Shown piece after piece: positions 34,261 through 44,550 of a stretch of 64,000 nucleotides of DNA. Source of the stretch: Candidatus Pantoea persica (GTDB lineage Bacteria; Pseudomonadota; Gammaproteobacteria; Enterobacterales; Enterobacteriaceae); NCBI RefSeq assembly GCF_013753875.1, contig NZ_SMDS01000001.1, forward strand, positions 32,761 to 96,760, given 5' to 3'. The position numbers and the translations under genes were made by a program. Each line of letters starts with the position of its first letter. Position 1 is the stretch's first letter. Below the pieces are notes generated by a model that saw nothing but the letters and a program-made list of their open reading frames with translations, did not search any database and was not told the origin of the DNA.

Positions 34261-36015
34261 ATGATGAAGATGCGTACGTACAGCCCGGCGCACCGTCGCC
34301 GCATGTGTCGCGCTCAGCGCCCTGATGGCGACAAATGCGCCTGGCGTGGGAGAGCTTCACCGTATTTGGCGACAGTCTGAGCGACGGTGGCAACGTTGGC
34401 CGCTTCACCTAGGACGGCGCACAGCATCCGCTCTATGACGAACTGCTGGCGACGCGTGAAGGTCTGATGCTGCGTCCGTCGTCGCAGGGCGGCAGCAACT
34501 ATGCCGAAGGCGGGGCGGTCACCCGGCCGCCGCTCGATCCGCTGTTTAATACCGCCGATCAGCTTGCCACCTACCTGAACGCCACCGGCGGCCGCGCCGA
34601 CGGCAACGGCCTCTATCTGCACTGGGTGGGCGCCAACGACGTGGCTGCCCGGCTGACCGCCGTCAGCACCAGCGTAGCGGCGGCGACGGCGCAGGTTAAA
34701 GCCTTGCTGGCGGCGGGCGCGGGCGCCGTTATCGTGCCCACCGTTCCGCCGCTGGGCGAAACGCCCCTGATGATGCAGGCGGTGCTGGGCGCGCTCGGTC
34801 CGGCGTCAGAGGCGGCGCTGGCGGAACAGCTCTATCGCGCCTAGCAGACGCTGAGCGGCCAGATCTCTGCGCTGACGGCGGGCTACAACCAGCAGGAGGA
34901 GGCTGGCCTAGCGACGCTCAGCGGCAACAACATAGTGCGCGCGGACGTTGCCGGCCTGTTCAGCGAGGTGATTGCCGATCCCGCCCGCTACGGGCCGACC
35001 AACACCCTAGGCACGGCATGTCCCGTCGGCACCTCGGCGGCGGCCTTCGCCTCGACCACACCGGGCTTCTCCAGCCAGCAGGCTTGGCTGTTCGCCGCTC
35101 GGCTGCATCCCAGCCCAGCGGTACACGCTATGATAGCGGACTATATTGCCTCGATACTGGCGGCGCCCGCGCAGGTCGCGGCGCTGGCGCAGGCGACGCA
35201 GGGCGTGGCGGACGATATGCAGCAGACGCTCTCCGGCCACCTTCAACAGCAGCGCCGCCAGCCCGCACCGGCCCGGTGAGGCGGTGGTGTTTGGCGGCTA
35301 TGCCGGTCAGCATATCGATAACAGAGGCGACGCCACCAGCGCCAGCGTTACCCTCGGCGTCGGCTACCAGCCGACCGACAGCTGGCAGAGCGGGGGGATC
35401 TATGCGCGCACCAGCCAGCGCCAGCAACCGTCGTCCCGCTTCGACTACCACCTGCACGGCGACTTGGTGGCGCTCTACAGCCAGCTGCAGCTGGGTGGGC
35501 AGGGGGGGGATTAACGGCGATCTGCACTGCGACGATCTCTACTTCGATGATATTCAGCGTGAGGTAAATATCGGCCCGGCCAGCCGAACCGAACAGGGTA
35601 ACAGCGGCGGCAAACTGCTCGGCATGCGACTTCAGGCGGGCTGGGATATCCCGCTGAGTGTGCACCTGACCACCGGCCCGGTCGTCAGCTACGCGCTCGA
35701 CTACGGGCGCGTCGGCGGCTACCGCGAGCAGGGCGACAGTAGCACCGCGATGCGCTACGGCGACCAGACGCGCTATACGCAGATCGGCGCGATTGGCTGG
35801 CGCATCGACAGTCAGCAATAGCAGGTGAATCCCTTGGCCGAAGTGAGCTACCGCCATCGCTTTGGTGACGATGATTCGCGCGTCACCGCCGGACCCAGCT
35901 CGACGCGCACCGCCTTTAGTCGCCAGTCAGGCGAGCGCATCAACGCCTTCGCTGGCGTGGCGACAGCGACGCGCGTCAGCTGAGCTGGAACCTCGGCCTG
36001 AATGCGCGTTTTTAA
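34261..36015 (+). pseudogene. EstA-type GDSL esterase autotransporter, broken
   Basis: The passenger carries the GDSL/SGNH block FGDSLSDGGN and LHWVGANDVAA (asparagine block), followed by an autotransporter beta barrel (FGGYAGQHI, RTEQGNSGGKLLGM) ending in LSWNLGLNARF. Stops: TAG 34409 (CCTAGG, family tryptophan), TAG 34841 and TAG 35818. Frame changes occur early (near 34290-34350), near 35270, and at a run of eight G at 35502-35509, with one more near 35960. Secreted esterase anchored in the outer membrane by its barrel. Confidence 0.85.
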
Positions 36016-36254
36016 CTTCGTCGGCAGACGGCGAGGTGAGGCTGGTTAATTAAAGCGGAGTAATATATAAGGTCACAAGTGATTAAGTCACAGGAAATAA
36101 ATGCGCTTCGCGATGTGAGGGTTATTTATGCCGAGCGATAACGCGAGGGTTAAATAAAATTGCGCCGTGGATAAAATAATAAGCGCCGGTGTTACGCTCG
36201 CCATGCTTGCGTTATTTCATGGGCGAGTACGCCTGACGGGCGAACTCAGGAGCC

Positions 36255-36318
36255 TTAACGGCTGTTCTGGCGGCCTTTTTTGCCTGCTGCCGGTATGCTC
36301 AATGCCTCTGGTCGCCAT
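36255..36318 (-). pseudogene. KGG-type stress-induced protein remnant
   Basis: After AAGGAG the minus strand reads MATRGIEHTGS, then in a shifted frame AGKKGRQNSR and a stop. This looks like the two ends of a YciG/YmdF-like (KGG repeat) protein with the repeats deleted. Confidence 0.45.
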
Positions 36319-36357
36319 CAGGATTCTCCTTGAGTTTTTGATTGTGTTGATGAAAGC

Positions 36358-38136
36358 TCATCGCCTGCGCGGCGCAAATCGCGGCAGGTTACCGCGCCAC
36401 TCCAGGGTGCGAACGTCGAACATTTCGTTGAAAATCTCCACGTTGCCGCGATCGCACAGCGATGCCAGGATCTCCTTCATGCAGGTTCGGGCCTTATCGA
36501 TATCGCCCATGGAGGCCCAGGTTTCCACCGGCCAGAAAGAGCTGGCGATAAAGGTAATCTCTTCCTCCTCGACGCCGCTGTAGCGGTAGAGCATGGCGTG
36601 GCCGTGACCCAGTTCGTGCTGAATGGCGTTATAGGTGGAACGCATGCGCTCAGGATTGACCGCATTGCCGTGGTGGTGCACCAGCGCCAGCGAGGCGTCC
36701 AGCCGATCCTCGCTGCCGACATAGAACAGGTAAGCCTGCTGGCTTTCCGACTAGCAGTGCGTTTCAACCCAGTCGCGGATACGGTCGCGCTCGCGCTCCC
36801 AGCGCTCCATCCACGTCGGCTCAATATGGCGCGCCATCGCCATCGCAACCGCGCGGTCAAGCGCCAGCCAGCAGGCCATTTTCGAGTGGGTATAGTGCTG
36901 CTCGTCGGGCAGCTCCCAGATGCTGGAATCCTCCAGCCTCCAGCGATCGGCACAGTGGTTCGCCAGCTGTCCTAGCAGGCGAGAAGTGCTAAGATCCAGC
37001 ACGTGGCCCGCCTCGATAAACAGCAGCGCCGTGGCGAGCATATAGCCGTACATGCTGAGCTGGCGCTGGTCGCGCGCGTTATTGCCGACGCGCACCGGCT
37101 GCGAATTTTTATAGCCGCGAAGCGTAGGATAGCGTTCCGCCGGCACTATATCGCCCTCCAGCGTGTAGCAGGTCCGCAGCTCGACGCCGTGGCGCATAAT
37201 GGTCTGCGACAGCTAGGAGAAGGCCGCCTTGTAGTCCTCCAGCGCGCCGAGGTAGACGAAGGATTTGATAATCAGGCAGGTGTCGCGTACCCAGGCGTAG
37301 CGGTAGTCGTAATTCTTCTCGCCGCCGATTCCCTCCGGCAGTGAGGTGGTCGCCGCGGCGGCCAGCGCGCCGGTCGGGGAGTACCAGAGAAACTTCAGCG
37401 ACAGGGCGGAGCGTTTGACGTGAACGGCATATCCGCCCTCGTAGCTCAGGCTCTGACACCAGTCCTGCCAGGCGGTATGGCTGGTTTCGATGCGCGTGTC
37501 GATGGCGTCGAGATCAGGCACGGCAAGCGGCTCGCGCTGGTTGATCAGCAGCGCCACCAGCGAGCGCGAATTCTCCCGCACCGTGATGTCGGCGCTCACC
37601 AGCTCATCATCCATATGGGTAATGGTGACGTTGTCGCTGGTGCGCAGCATCGCCATGATATCGCCGATATTAAACACGTTGCCCTGCGAGGTGTTGCCCA
37701 TCCACGGCGAGCGCGTCTCCGCCACGGTACCGAAGCTCAGGTGCAGCTTCAGCGTCATGCTGACGCGCACGCCCTCGATGTGCCGCGCTAGCTCGCTCTA
37801 GGGAGACGGCCCGCCAGCGTGCTGTTCAGGGATTCGGTCAGGCGCACTTCGCCCTCGTCCGGTGGTAAAGCAGGTTTCCAGCACGTTACTCTCATCGCGG
37901 TAACGACGCTGCATGCGGTAGGGCTGGGTTGGCGTAAGCAAGAAAAAGCCGCCGATGCCGGGATCGAGCAGGCGATTAAACAGCGGCGGTGAATCCAGAT
38001 TGGGCGCACACCACCAGTCAATCACGCCGTCAGGGGCGATAAGCGCCACCGATCGTCCTTCGCCAATGGCAGCGTAGTCGCCCAGACCAACAAAACTTTT
38101 CTCGCGCATGGGCGAGTGGTAATTACCGTTTTTCAT
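36358..38136 (-). pseudogene. GH15 family glucoamylase/trehalase-like hydrolase, broken
   Basis: From 38136 KNGNYHSPMREKSFVGLGDY and GVIDWWCAPNLDSP open a GH15 protein. The middle contains the catalytic region YDYRYAWVRDTCLIIKSF, and the end includes AMLYRYSGVEEEE and ITFIASSFWPVETW. Frame changes near 37860 and 37800; TAG at 37213 (KAAFS-stop-LSQ) and 36752 (VETHC-stop-SES), both fitting tryptophan. The last 20 or so residues are replaced. Cytoplasmic glycoside hydrolase. Confidence 0.85.
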
Positions 38137-38220
38137 CAGCAGCATCCTTGTCTGAAAACGCATTGACCGGAAACGTAAAACTGGCCGCGCAGGGCGTCCA
38201 GTTTGGGTGGAGACCGAAAA

Positions 38221-39114
38221 TTACAGCGTGCCGGTGCCGCCATCGGAGCACCATACCTGCCCCGAGGTGTAGCTGCTTTCGGCAGAGGCGAGGGTAACGT
38301 AGAGCGGCGCGATTTCCGCCGGCTGGCCAGGACGGCCCAGCGGCGCGCTGCTGCCGAATTCTTTGACCTTCTCCTGCGGCTGACCGCCGCATACCTGCAG
38401 CGGCGTCCAGTAAGGACCCGGTGCTACGGCGTTAACGCGAATGCCCTCTTCGCCGATCTGCTTCGCCAGTGCCTTGGTAAAGGCGACGATGGCTGCTTTG
38501 GTCTGCGCATAGTCGAGCAAAATATCGCTTGGCTTATAGGCCTGCACCGAGGAGGTGTTGATAATGGACGAGCCACGCGGCAGATGGTCGACCGCCGCTT
38601 TGGTGATCCAGAACATGGCGTAGACGTTGGTTTTAAAGGTGGCGTCGAAATCTTCCGTAGAGAGCGTGCGGATCGACTCGTTGAACTGCTGACGACCGGC
38701 GTTGTTCACCAGAATGTCCAGCCCGCCAAGCTGGTCGACTGCCTGTTTCACCAGCGACTGGCAGAAGGCTTCGTCGCGGATATCGCCGGGAATGGAAACT
38801 GCTTTACGGCCTTCCGCCTCAATCAGCTTAATCACTTCCGCCGCGTCAGACTCTTCGTCCGGCAGATAGTTGATCGCCACGTCCGCCCCTTCGCGGGCAT
38901 AAGCTATAGCGATAGCGCGGCCAATGCCGGAGTCGCCGCCGGTGATCAGCGCTTTGCGCCTGGTCAGACGGCCGGTGCCACGATAGCTGGTTTCCCCATG
39001 ATCCGGAACCGGATCCATTTTATTGGCGAGACCCGGAATAGGCTGTTTCTGTTCGGGGAAAGGCGGTTTCGGAAACTCAATCGGGACTAGTGTTTTGTCG
39101 TTTTGCGTTGTCAT
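38221..39114 (-). CDS. Short-chain dehydrogenase (YghA-like)
   Basis: Intact, about 297 residues from the ATG at 39114 that follows AAGGAGC. It has the N-terminal extension typical of YghA-like dehydrogenases ([15 protein letters not shown]), the NAD(P) motif [10 protein letters not shown], the NNAG motif, serine in INTSSVQAY, tyrosine/lysine in YAQTKAA, and the C-terminal GQVWCSDGG. All catalytic residues are in place. Stands alone between pseudogenes. Substrate unknown; many relatives reduce aldehydes or sugars in stress. Confidence 0.88.
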   Translation of the reverse strand: MTTQNDKTLVPIEFPKPPFPEQKQPIPGLANKMDPVPDHGETSYRGTGRLTRRKALITGGDSGIGRAIAIAYAREGADVAINYLPDEESDAAEVIKLIEAEGRKAVSIPGDIRDEAFCQSLVKQAVDQLGGLDILVNNAGRQQFNESIRTLSTEDFDATFKTNVYAMFWITKAAVDHLPRGSSIINTSSVQAYKPSDILLDYAQTKAAIVAFTKALAKQIGEEGIRVNAVAPGPYWTPLQVCGGQPQEKVKEFGSSAPLGRPGQPAEIAPLYVTLASAESSYTSGQVWCSDGGTGTL

Positions 39115-39733
39115 GCTTAGCTCCTTGCACATCGTTTTCTGATGAAATTAAGCCTGGCACAAATGTGAAATTTGTTACATTCAATTTTGCCTGGCGCTAT
39201 TTAAACCTGTTTTACAGGCACAGGTTTAATAATAATCCACTCTGGCTAAATTAATGGCGGATGGGTAATTTTTTTCCAGGGTTTATTTACTGCTAATGAT
39301 GTTATTGAAAGTTAAAGGCTTTACCAAGAGAGTAAAGCGAGGCTTAAACCATTTTAGTTTTATTTACCATTCAGCCTGGTAAAAATTCCTTCCGCCACCC
39401 GCTTACCCACTCGGCGCAGCGGGAAAAAAGAGCGGCGCGCGCCGTCGCGTCCGCAAAATAATCCTCACTGCGAATAAAATTATTACCTGAGCGACGCCCT
39501 TGTCTGGCGACGAACAATGGTGCAGTGGCGCACGCGCCTTTATTTGGCAAACGCCAGCGCGGTAAATAAATAGCTGCTCTCTGGTCGCCGCCCGATCGTG
39601 CTGCGGTTTATGCTGCTGACCGGCGAACAAAAACATAAGACGCTGTTTTGCGGCCGGTTTCACGCCGCATCCGCCGCGCGCCTGTGTCAGGCTGACAGCT
39701 GACTTTTCAGCCGGATAGAATAAGGAGCGCGGT
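39115..39733. other. Gap with no assignable gene
   Basis: About 620 bases, AT-rich in the first 250. Long minus-strand open stretches here overlap the transporter start and look like shadows. Probably promoter region for both neighbours; nothing else seen. Confidence 0.4.
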
Positions 39734-40642
39734 GTGAGCGCGTCAGCGGGTATTTCTCTGAAGGTGATGGTGACGCTCAGCTCGACGCTGATGCTCGCCT
39801 GCGTTAAGGGTCTGGCGGGCGCGCTGCCGGTGGGCGAGGTGATCTTCTTCCGCTCGCTGGTCGGCATTCTGACGCTACTGATCTGGCTGCACGCGCAGGG
39901 AGGCATTCTGCAGGGCATCAAAACGCGCAAAGTCAGGGGCCACCTCGGTCGCGGCTTGGCGGGCACCTGCAGCATGTATCTCAGCCACCTCTCGCTGATG
40001 TATATCTCCCTGACCGACGCGACCGCCATCAACTACGCCGCGCCGTTGTTTACCGTGCTGCTTGCCGCCATGGTGCTACGCGAAAACGGTGCGGCTCAAC
40101 CGCTGGCTGTCGGTGATCGCCGGCTCTGCCGGCATCGTGGTTATGTGTCGGGACACCTCTCGCTCAGCGGCCCGCCCAGACTGTCGGTAGAGAGCCTCGC
40201 CTCGTCGGTCGGCGTCCTGCTGGCGCTGCTCTCCGCTCTCTGCACCGCCGGCGCGCTGATTCAGATCCGCTATCTCAGCGGCAAAGAGCGACCCGGCGCC
40301 ATCGCCTTCTGGTTTATCGCCATGACAGGCGCAACCTCGCTGCTGACGCTGCCGTTCGGCTGGGCCATTCCGCACGGCGAGCAGCTGTTGCTGCTGCTGG
40401 GGTGCGGGCTGTTTGGCGGTCTGACGCAAATCCTGCTGACGCTGAGCATGCGCTACGCCGACGCCTCGCTGCTGGCGCCTTTTTACTACAGCCTGCTGCT
40501 CTGGTCGGTGATGATTGGCCTGATATTCACCGGCGCGCTGCCGGCGAAGATGACGCTGATCGGCACCTCAGTAGTCGCCTGCGCCGGCATATACACCGTA
40601 TTGAGCGAGCGCCGCCGCCGCGGTGCTGACCACGCGCAGTGA
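39734..40642 (+). CDS. EamA/DMT-family membrane transporter, locally damaged
   Basis: A 302-residue frame from a GTG start with ten predicted hydrophobic segments and the EamA layout (LPVGEVIFFRSLVGILTLL, TDATAINYAAPLFTVLLAA, LLAPFYYSLLLW). About 18 residues at 40090-40143 are out of frame between two compensating shifts; the other frame gives NRWLSVIAGSAGIVVM, the expected helix. So a membrane segment is replaced by GDRRLCRHRG. Function is therefore doubtful though the frame is open. Confidence 0.7.
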   Translation: MSASAGISLKVMVTLSSTLMLACVKGLAGALPVGEVIFFRSLVGILTLLIWLHAQGGILQGIKTRKVRGHLGRGLAGTCSMYLSHLSLMYISLTDATAINYAAPLFTVLLAAMVLRENGAAQPLAVGDRRLCRHRGYVSGHLSLSGPPRLSVESLASSVGVLLALLSALCTAGALIQIRYLSGKERPGAIAFWFIAMTGATSLLTLPFGWAIPHGEQLLLLLGCGLFGGLTQILLTLSMRYADASLLAPFYYSLLLWSVMIGLIFTGALPAKMTLIGTSVVACAGIYTVLSERRRRGADHAQ

Positions 40643-40677
40643 GGCGGGAGATTTAACGCCTGATTAACACAACCTGC

Positions 40678-40706
40678 TTGACGACGGGTAGGCAGTTACC
40701 CTACAA
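40678..40706 (+). promoter_or_regulatory. Likely sigma-70 promoter of the thi operon
   Basis: TTGACG, 17 bases, CTACAA, just upstream of the TPP riboswitch. Confidence 0.5.
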
Positions 40707-40710
40707 CTAA

Positions 40711-40855
40711 TGGCCGTCGGGGGAGTCTCGCTAGAGAGACTGAGAGACTGAGAGACTGAGAGACTGAGAGACTGAGAGACTGAGAGACATAGCGCACTGC
40801 GCGGTTCAGCGACCCTTTGAACCTGACCCAGTTGATACTGGCATAGGAAGACTTG
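40711..40855 (+). promoter_or_regulatory. TPP riboswitch (THI element) with an expanded repeat in its core
   Basis: The 3' part, ACCCTTTGAACCTGACCCAG followed by GATACTGGCATAGGAAG, is the classic THI-box half. The 5' part has a P3 hairpin GTCTC...GAGAC followed by the conserved CTGAGA motif. That motif and its flank (TGAGAGAC) are repeated six times instead of once. The element precedes thiO by about 135 bases and should turn the thi operon down when thiamine pyrophosphate is plentiful; the insertion of about 40 bases may alter this. Confidence 0.85.
40741..40788 (+). repeat. Eight-base tandem repeat (TGAGAGAC)x6
   Basis: Six perfect copies preceded by one imperfect copy (AGAGAGAC at 40733-40740), inside the TPP riboswitch aptamer. 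Confidence 0.95.
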
Positions 40856-40989
40856 TATCTCATTGCCGCCTGCCGCGCGAGCTGCTTTTCCTCTCACGCT
40901 CTTTCCCTCTCGGTATCACGGTTCCTCAACGTCGAGGCCAACGTGAACAGCTATAACCTTATAACCCTTTTCTTGGTGGAGCGTGCGCT

Positions 40990-41928
40990 ATGAGCCACTG
41001 GTCGGTGATCGGCAGCGGTGTCGCTGGGCTGTGCGTCGCCACCCTGCTGGCGGAGCAAGACGAATCCGTCGAGGTGATCCTCAGCGATGAAACGCCCGCC
41101 TCGCACTGGGCGGGCGGTATGCTAGCGCCCTTCTGTGAAGGGGAGAGCGCGCCGCCGACGGTGGTGGAGTTGGGAATGGACGCCGCAGAGTGGTGGGCGC
41201 AGCGCGTCGAGGGCGTAGTCCGGCAGGGCACGCTGGTGGTGGCGCCGCCGCGCGACGCCGCTGAGCTGACGCGCTTCGCGCGCATGACCCGCGCGCATCA
41301 GTGGGCCGATCCCGCTAGTCTTGAACCTGCGCTGGCAGGACGCTTTGCGCGCGGCCTGTTTTTCCCCGGCGAGGCGCATCTCGTCGATCCGCGCGAGGCG
41401 CTGCGCCAGCTGCGCGCCAGCCTGACGGCGCGCGGCGTCGTCTTTCATCACGGCAAGCCCGGCGGTAGGATCATCGACTGCCGCGGCATTCACGCTGCGG
41501 ATCGGCAGCCCGATCTGCGCGCCGTGCGCGGCGAGATGGCGATCCTGCACAGCCCTGACCTCCACTTTTCACGCCCGATCCGCCTGCTGCATCCGCGCTT
41601 TCCCTGCTATCTGGTGCCGCGCGCCGGCGGGCGCTTTATGCTCGGCGCCACCATGGTGGAGAGCGACGACAGCAGCCCGATCAGTGCCCGCGCCCTGATG
41701 GAATTGCTCGGCGCCGCCTGGGCGATTCACCCAGCGCTGGCGGAGGCGCGCATCGTGGAAACCGGCACTGGCCGGCGTCCCGCCTGGCCCCTGAACGTGC
41801 CGGAAGTACGCTACCGTGACGGCGTTTTCTCCGTTAACGGCATGTACCGCCACGGTTTTTTACTGGCGCCAGCGATGGCGCAACAGCTTATCCAGCAGAT
41901 TAGCGAGGAGTCGAATCATGCAAATTGA
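40990..41928 (+). CDS. thiO: Glycine oxidase ThiO
   Basis: Intact, 312 residues. The FAD motif VIGSGVAGLCVATLLAE opens the protein, and HWAGGMLAPFCEGE and the C-terminal VNGMYRHGFLLAPAMA are typical of ThiO. It oxidises glycine to the dehydroglycine needed to build the thiazole of thiamine. First gene of thiOSGF; its stop overlaps the thiS start by 11 bases, so translation is probably coupled. GGTGGAG precedes the start. Under the TPP riboswitch. Confidence 0.92.
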   Translation: MSHWSVIGSGVAGLCVATLLAEQDESVEVILSDETPASHWAGGMLAPFCEGESAPPTVVELGMDAAEWWAQRVEGVVRQGTLVVAPPRDAAELTRFARMTRAHQWADPASLEPALAGRFARGLFFPGEAHLVDPREALRQLRASLTARGVVFHHGKPGGRIIDCRGIHAADRQPDLRAVRGEMAILHSPDLHFSRPIRLLHPRFPCYLVPRAGGRFMLGATMVESDDSSPISARALMELLGAAWAIHPALAEARIVETGTGRRPAWPLNVPEVRYRDGVFSVNGMYRHGFLLAPAMAQQLIQQISEESNHAN

Positions 41929-42115
41929 ACTCAACGGCCAGCAGGTAGAGACCGAGGCGCCCAACGTGGCGGCGCTGCTGCGCGAGCGGCACATCGACGC
42001 CGCCAGCGTCGCCAGCGCCTATAACGGCCAGTTTCTGCCGCGCTCGCGCTACGAGAGCCAGCAGCTGGAGGCGGGCTGCCGTCTGGAAGTGCTGTCGCCG
42101 ATGCAGGGAGGCTGA
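41918..42115 (+). CDS. thiS: Sulfur-carrier protein ThiS
   Basis: A 65-residue ubiquitin-like protein, [20 protein letters not shown] onward, ending in Gly-Gly, the C-terminus that ThiF adenylates and that carries the thiocarboxylate sulfur. The start at 41918 is chosen because it gives the normal ThiS length and has a GAGGAG site within the end of thiO. Confidence 0.92.
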   Translation: MQIELNGQQVETEAPNVAALLRERHIDAASVASAYNGQFLPRSRYESQQLEAGCRLEVLSPMQGG

Positions 42116-42117
42116 TC

Positions 42118-42876
42118 ATGTTTTACGGTTTCGTTCCCCGCTCGCGCTTTTTGCTCGGCACCGCCGGCTACCCGTCGCCCGCCATCCTGCAGCAGGTGAT
42201 CATGGCCGCCGACGCCGAGATCATCACCGTCAGCCTGCGGCGTGAGGGCAGCCAGGGCGCCGCCTTTCGCGAGTTGCTCGGCCAGCTCAACCGGCGCGTG
42301 CTGCCAAACACCGCAGGCTGCCACACGGTGAAAGAGGCGGTCACCACGGCGCATATGGCGCGCGAGCTGTTCGACACGCGCTGGATAAAGCTGGAGGTGA
42401 TCGGCAATGCCGATACGCTGCAGCCCGATCCCTTTGCGCTGGTGGAGGCGGCGCGCATCCTCTGCGCTGAGGGCTTTCAGGTCTTCCCCTATACCACTGA
42501 AGATCTGGTTGTGGGGGAAAAGCTGCTTGAGGCGGGCTGTGAGGTGCTAATGCCCTGGGGCGCGCTGATCGGCTCCGGTCAGGGGCTGCGCAATATCGAG
42601 GGGCTGCGCAGCCTGCGCGCCTGGTTCAAAGGGGTGCCGCTAGTGATTGACGCCGGTATCGGCGCGCCTAGCCAGGCGGCGCAGGCGATGGAGCTAGGCT
42701 TCGACGCCATCCTGCTCAATACCGCCGTAGCGAAAGCGCAGGATCCGGTGGCGATGGCGGGCGCGTTCGCCGCCGCCATTCGCGCCGGAGAGACGGCGCA
42801 GCAGGCGGGCCTGATGGAACGGCGCGATATGGCCGCCGCCTCGACGCCGGTGTTCGGCCTGGCGCAGTTTAGCTGA
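42118..42876 (+). CDS. thiG: Thiazole synthase ThiG
   Basis: Intact, 252 residues, TIM barrel. The Schiff-base lysine region WIKLEVIGN and the phosphate-binding [19 protein letters not shown] and [14 protein letters not shown] are conserved. It condenses deoxyxylulose phosphate, dehydroglycine and ThiS sulfur into the thiazole. Starts two bases after the thiS stop. Confidence 0.93.
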   Translation: MFYGFVPRSRFLLGTAGYPSPAILQQVIMAADAEIITVSLRREGSQGAAFRELLGQLNRRVLPNTAGCHTVKEAVTTAHMARELFDTRWIKLEVIGNADTLQPDPFALVEAARILCAEGFQVFPYTTEDLVVGEKLLEAGCEVLMPWGALIGSGQGLRNIEGLRSLRAWFKGVPLVIDAGIGAPSQAAQAMELGFDAILLNTAVAKAQDPVAMAGAFAAAIRAGETAQQAGLMERRDMAAASTPVFGLAQFS

Positions 42877-42887
42877 GGGGCGCAGGC

Positions 42888-43856
42888 ATGAACCGATATC
42901 AGCGGCAGCAGATGCTGCCGGAGATTGGCGAGGCGGGGCAGCGGCGGCTGGGCGCGGCGCGCGTGCTGGTGGTGGGCGCGGGCGGGCTTGGCTCGACGCT
43001 GCTGCCGCTGCTGGCGGGCGCGGGCGTCGGCCACCTGCGCATCTGGGATCACGACGTGGTGGCGCTGCATAACCTGCATCGCCAGACGCTCTATACGATG
43101 GTAGATCTCGGCCAGCCCAAGGCGCTGTGCGCGGCGCGCGCGCTGGCGGCGCGCAACCCCGACTGCCGGATTGAGACGCGACAGCAGGCGCTGCGCCCCA
43201 GTACCGTGGCGCAGGCGCTGGAGGGCGTCGATCTGGCGATCGACGTGGCGGACAGCTTCGCCGCTACCTATACCCTCTCTGACGCCTGCGCCGCGCGCGC
43301 CATTCCGCTGATCAGCGCGTCGGTGCTGGAGCGGCAGGGCTACGTCGGCGGCTTTTGCGGCCCGGCGCCCAGCTACCGCGCGCTGTTCCCGCAGCTGCCC
43401 GCCACCGCCGCCAGCTGCGACACTGCAGGCGTGATGGGCCCGGCGGTGGCGACGCTCGGCGCGATGCAGGCGCAGATGGCGCTCAGCGTGCTGCTGGGGT
43501 TGGCACCGTCGCCGCTGGGCAGCCTAGTGAACTGCGACTTCAGCCAGTGGCACTTTCGCGCGTTCCGCTTTGACGACGCCGAGGAGACGACGCAGCCAGT
43601 CGTCCCCTTTATCGACGGCGATCTGCTGCGCCCGGACGACTGTGTGGTCGAGCTGCGTAGCATGGCGGAAGCGCCGCACAGCGTGGCGGCAAGGGTGGAG
43701 CGCATCCTGCCGGAGGCGCTTGACGCGTGGCGACCGCCTGCCGATCGGCGCGTGGTGCTGGTGTGCACCAGCGGCGTTCGCGCGGCGAAGGCGGCGGCAG
43801 CGCTGGCGAAGCGCGGCGTGACGCAGCTGGCGATTGTCGCGGCGGGCCGCCTGTGA
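42888..43856 (+). CDS. thiF: ThiS adenylyltransferase ThiF with C-terminal rhodanese-like part
   Basis: Intact, 322 residues. The E1-like part has GAGGLGSTLLPLLAGAGVG and DHDVVALHNLHRQTLY (adenylation site) and the cysteine loop SCDTAGVMGP. The usual zinc-binding CxxC pairs are absent (PSYRALFP stands where PCYRCLFP is common). From residue 245 a short rhodanese-like domain follows with VVLVCTSGVRAAKAAAAL, placing a cysteine in the rhodanese loop; it could supply the sulfur for ThiS. Last intact gene of thiOSGF; its stop overlaps the next start. Confidence 0.9.
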   Translation: MNRYQRQQMLPEIGEAGQRRLGAARVLVVGAGGLGSTLLPLLAGAGVGHLRIWDHDVVALHNLHRQTLYTMVDLGQPKALCAARALAARNPDCRIETRQQALRPSTVAQALEGVDLAIDVADSFAATYTLSDACAARAIPLISASVLERQGYVGGFCGPAPSYRALFPQLPATAASCDTAGVMGPAVATLGAMQAQMALSVLLGLAPSPLGSLVNCDFSQWHFRAFRFDDAEETTQPVVPFIDGDLLRPDDCVVELRSMAEAPHSVAARVERILPEALDAWRPPADRRVVLVCTSGVRAAKAAAALAKRGVTQLAIVAAGRL

Positions 43857-44550
43857 GCAAGGTGCGCGGTCCCGATATCGCCGTTGAGGCGCTCAGCTTC
43901 AGCTGGGGCAATAAGCCCGTTTATCAGGGGTTCAGCCTGCGGCTGCGCGGCGGCAAAAGCACGCTGCTGCGGTTGGTCGCCGGCCTCTCTAAGCCGCAGC
44001 AGGGAAGCATCCGCAGCGAGCGGCGGGCGATCTGATGCGGAAAATCGCTTGGATGGGTCAGCGCGACGATCTCTATCCCTGGCTGTCGGTGCGCGACAAC
44101 GTGATGCTTGCCGCTCGGCTCGGCGGCCAGCGGCCCGACAGGGCGCGCGCCGACGCGCTGCTGGCGCAGGTGGAGTTGGCGGGAGAGGGATCGGCGCGCC
44201 CGGCATCGCTCTCCGGTGGCATGCGGACAGCGCGTCGCGCTGGCGCATACTCTTTATCAGGATCGGCCGGTGGTGCTGATGGATGAACCGTTCGCCACCC
44301 TCGATCCCCTTACCCGGCTGCGGCTGCATCACCTCACCGCCAGGCTGCTGCAGGGCAAAACGGTGCTGCTGGTGACGCACGATCCGCTGGAGGCGTGCTG
44401 TATGGCGCACTATATCTATCTATCTATCTGCTGGAGGGCGCGCCGCTGCGCGCCCGCGCCTTTGCCGTGCCCGACGGCGAGACGCCGCGCCGCGTGGAGG
44501 ATGCCGCAGTGCTGCAGGCGCAGAGCCTGCTTTTTCGGCAGTTGACATGA
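43853..44550 (+). pseudogene. ABC transporter ATPase for a thiamine precursor (ThiZ-like), broken
   Basis: Begins with GTG overlapping the thiF stop. About ten residues of the Walker A loop are missing (LRLRG directly followed by GKSTLLRLVAGL). Frame changes follow near 44033, at the signature motif (LSGGM, 44225) and at the TATC repeat (44413-44428). Walker B VVLMDEPFATLDPLT is present. Downstream of thiF it would power uptake of a pyrimidine precursor. Confidence 0.8.
44413..44428. repeat. Tetranucleotide repeat (TATC)x4
   Basis: Four TATC units in the ThiZ-like gene, at the point where the reading frame changes; the expected sequence after HYIYL is LEGAPLRARAF, read in the shifted frame. 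Confidence 0.75.

Noticed and set aside
40741..40788. CRISPR-like array at the TGAGAGAC repeats
   Set aside because: Units are eight bases with no spacers; it is a simple tandem repeat inside a riboswitch.
41122..41565. Long minus-strand frames over thiO, thiG and thiF (up to 345 codons at 43373-44410)
   Set aside because: Codon-bias shadows of the intact thi genes; Arg/Ala/Pro-rich composition without domain features.
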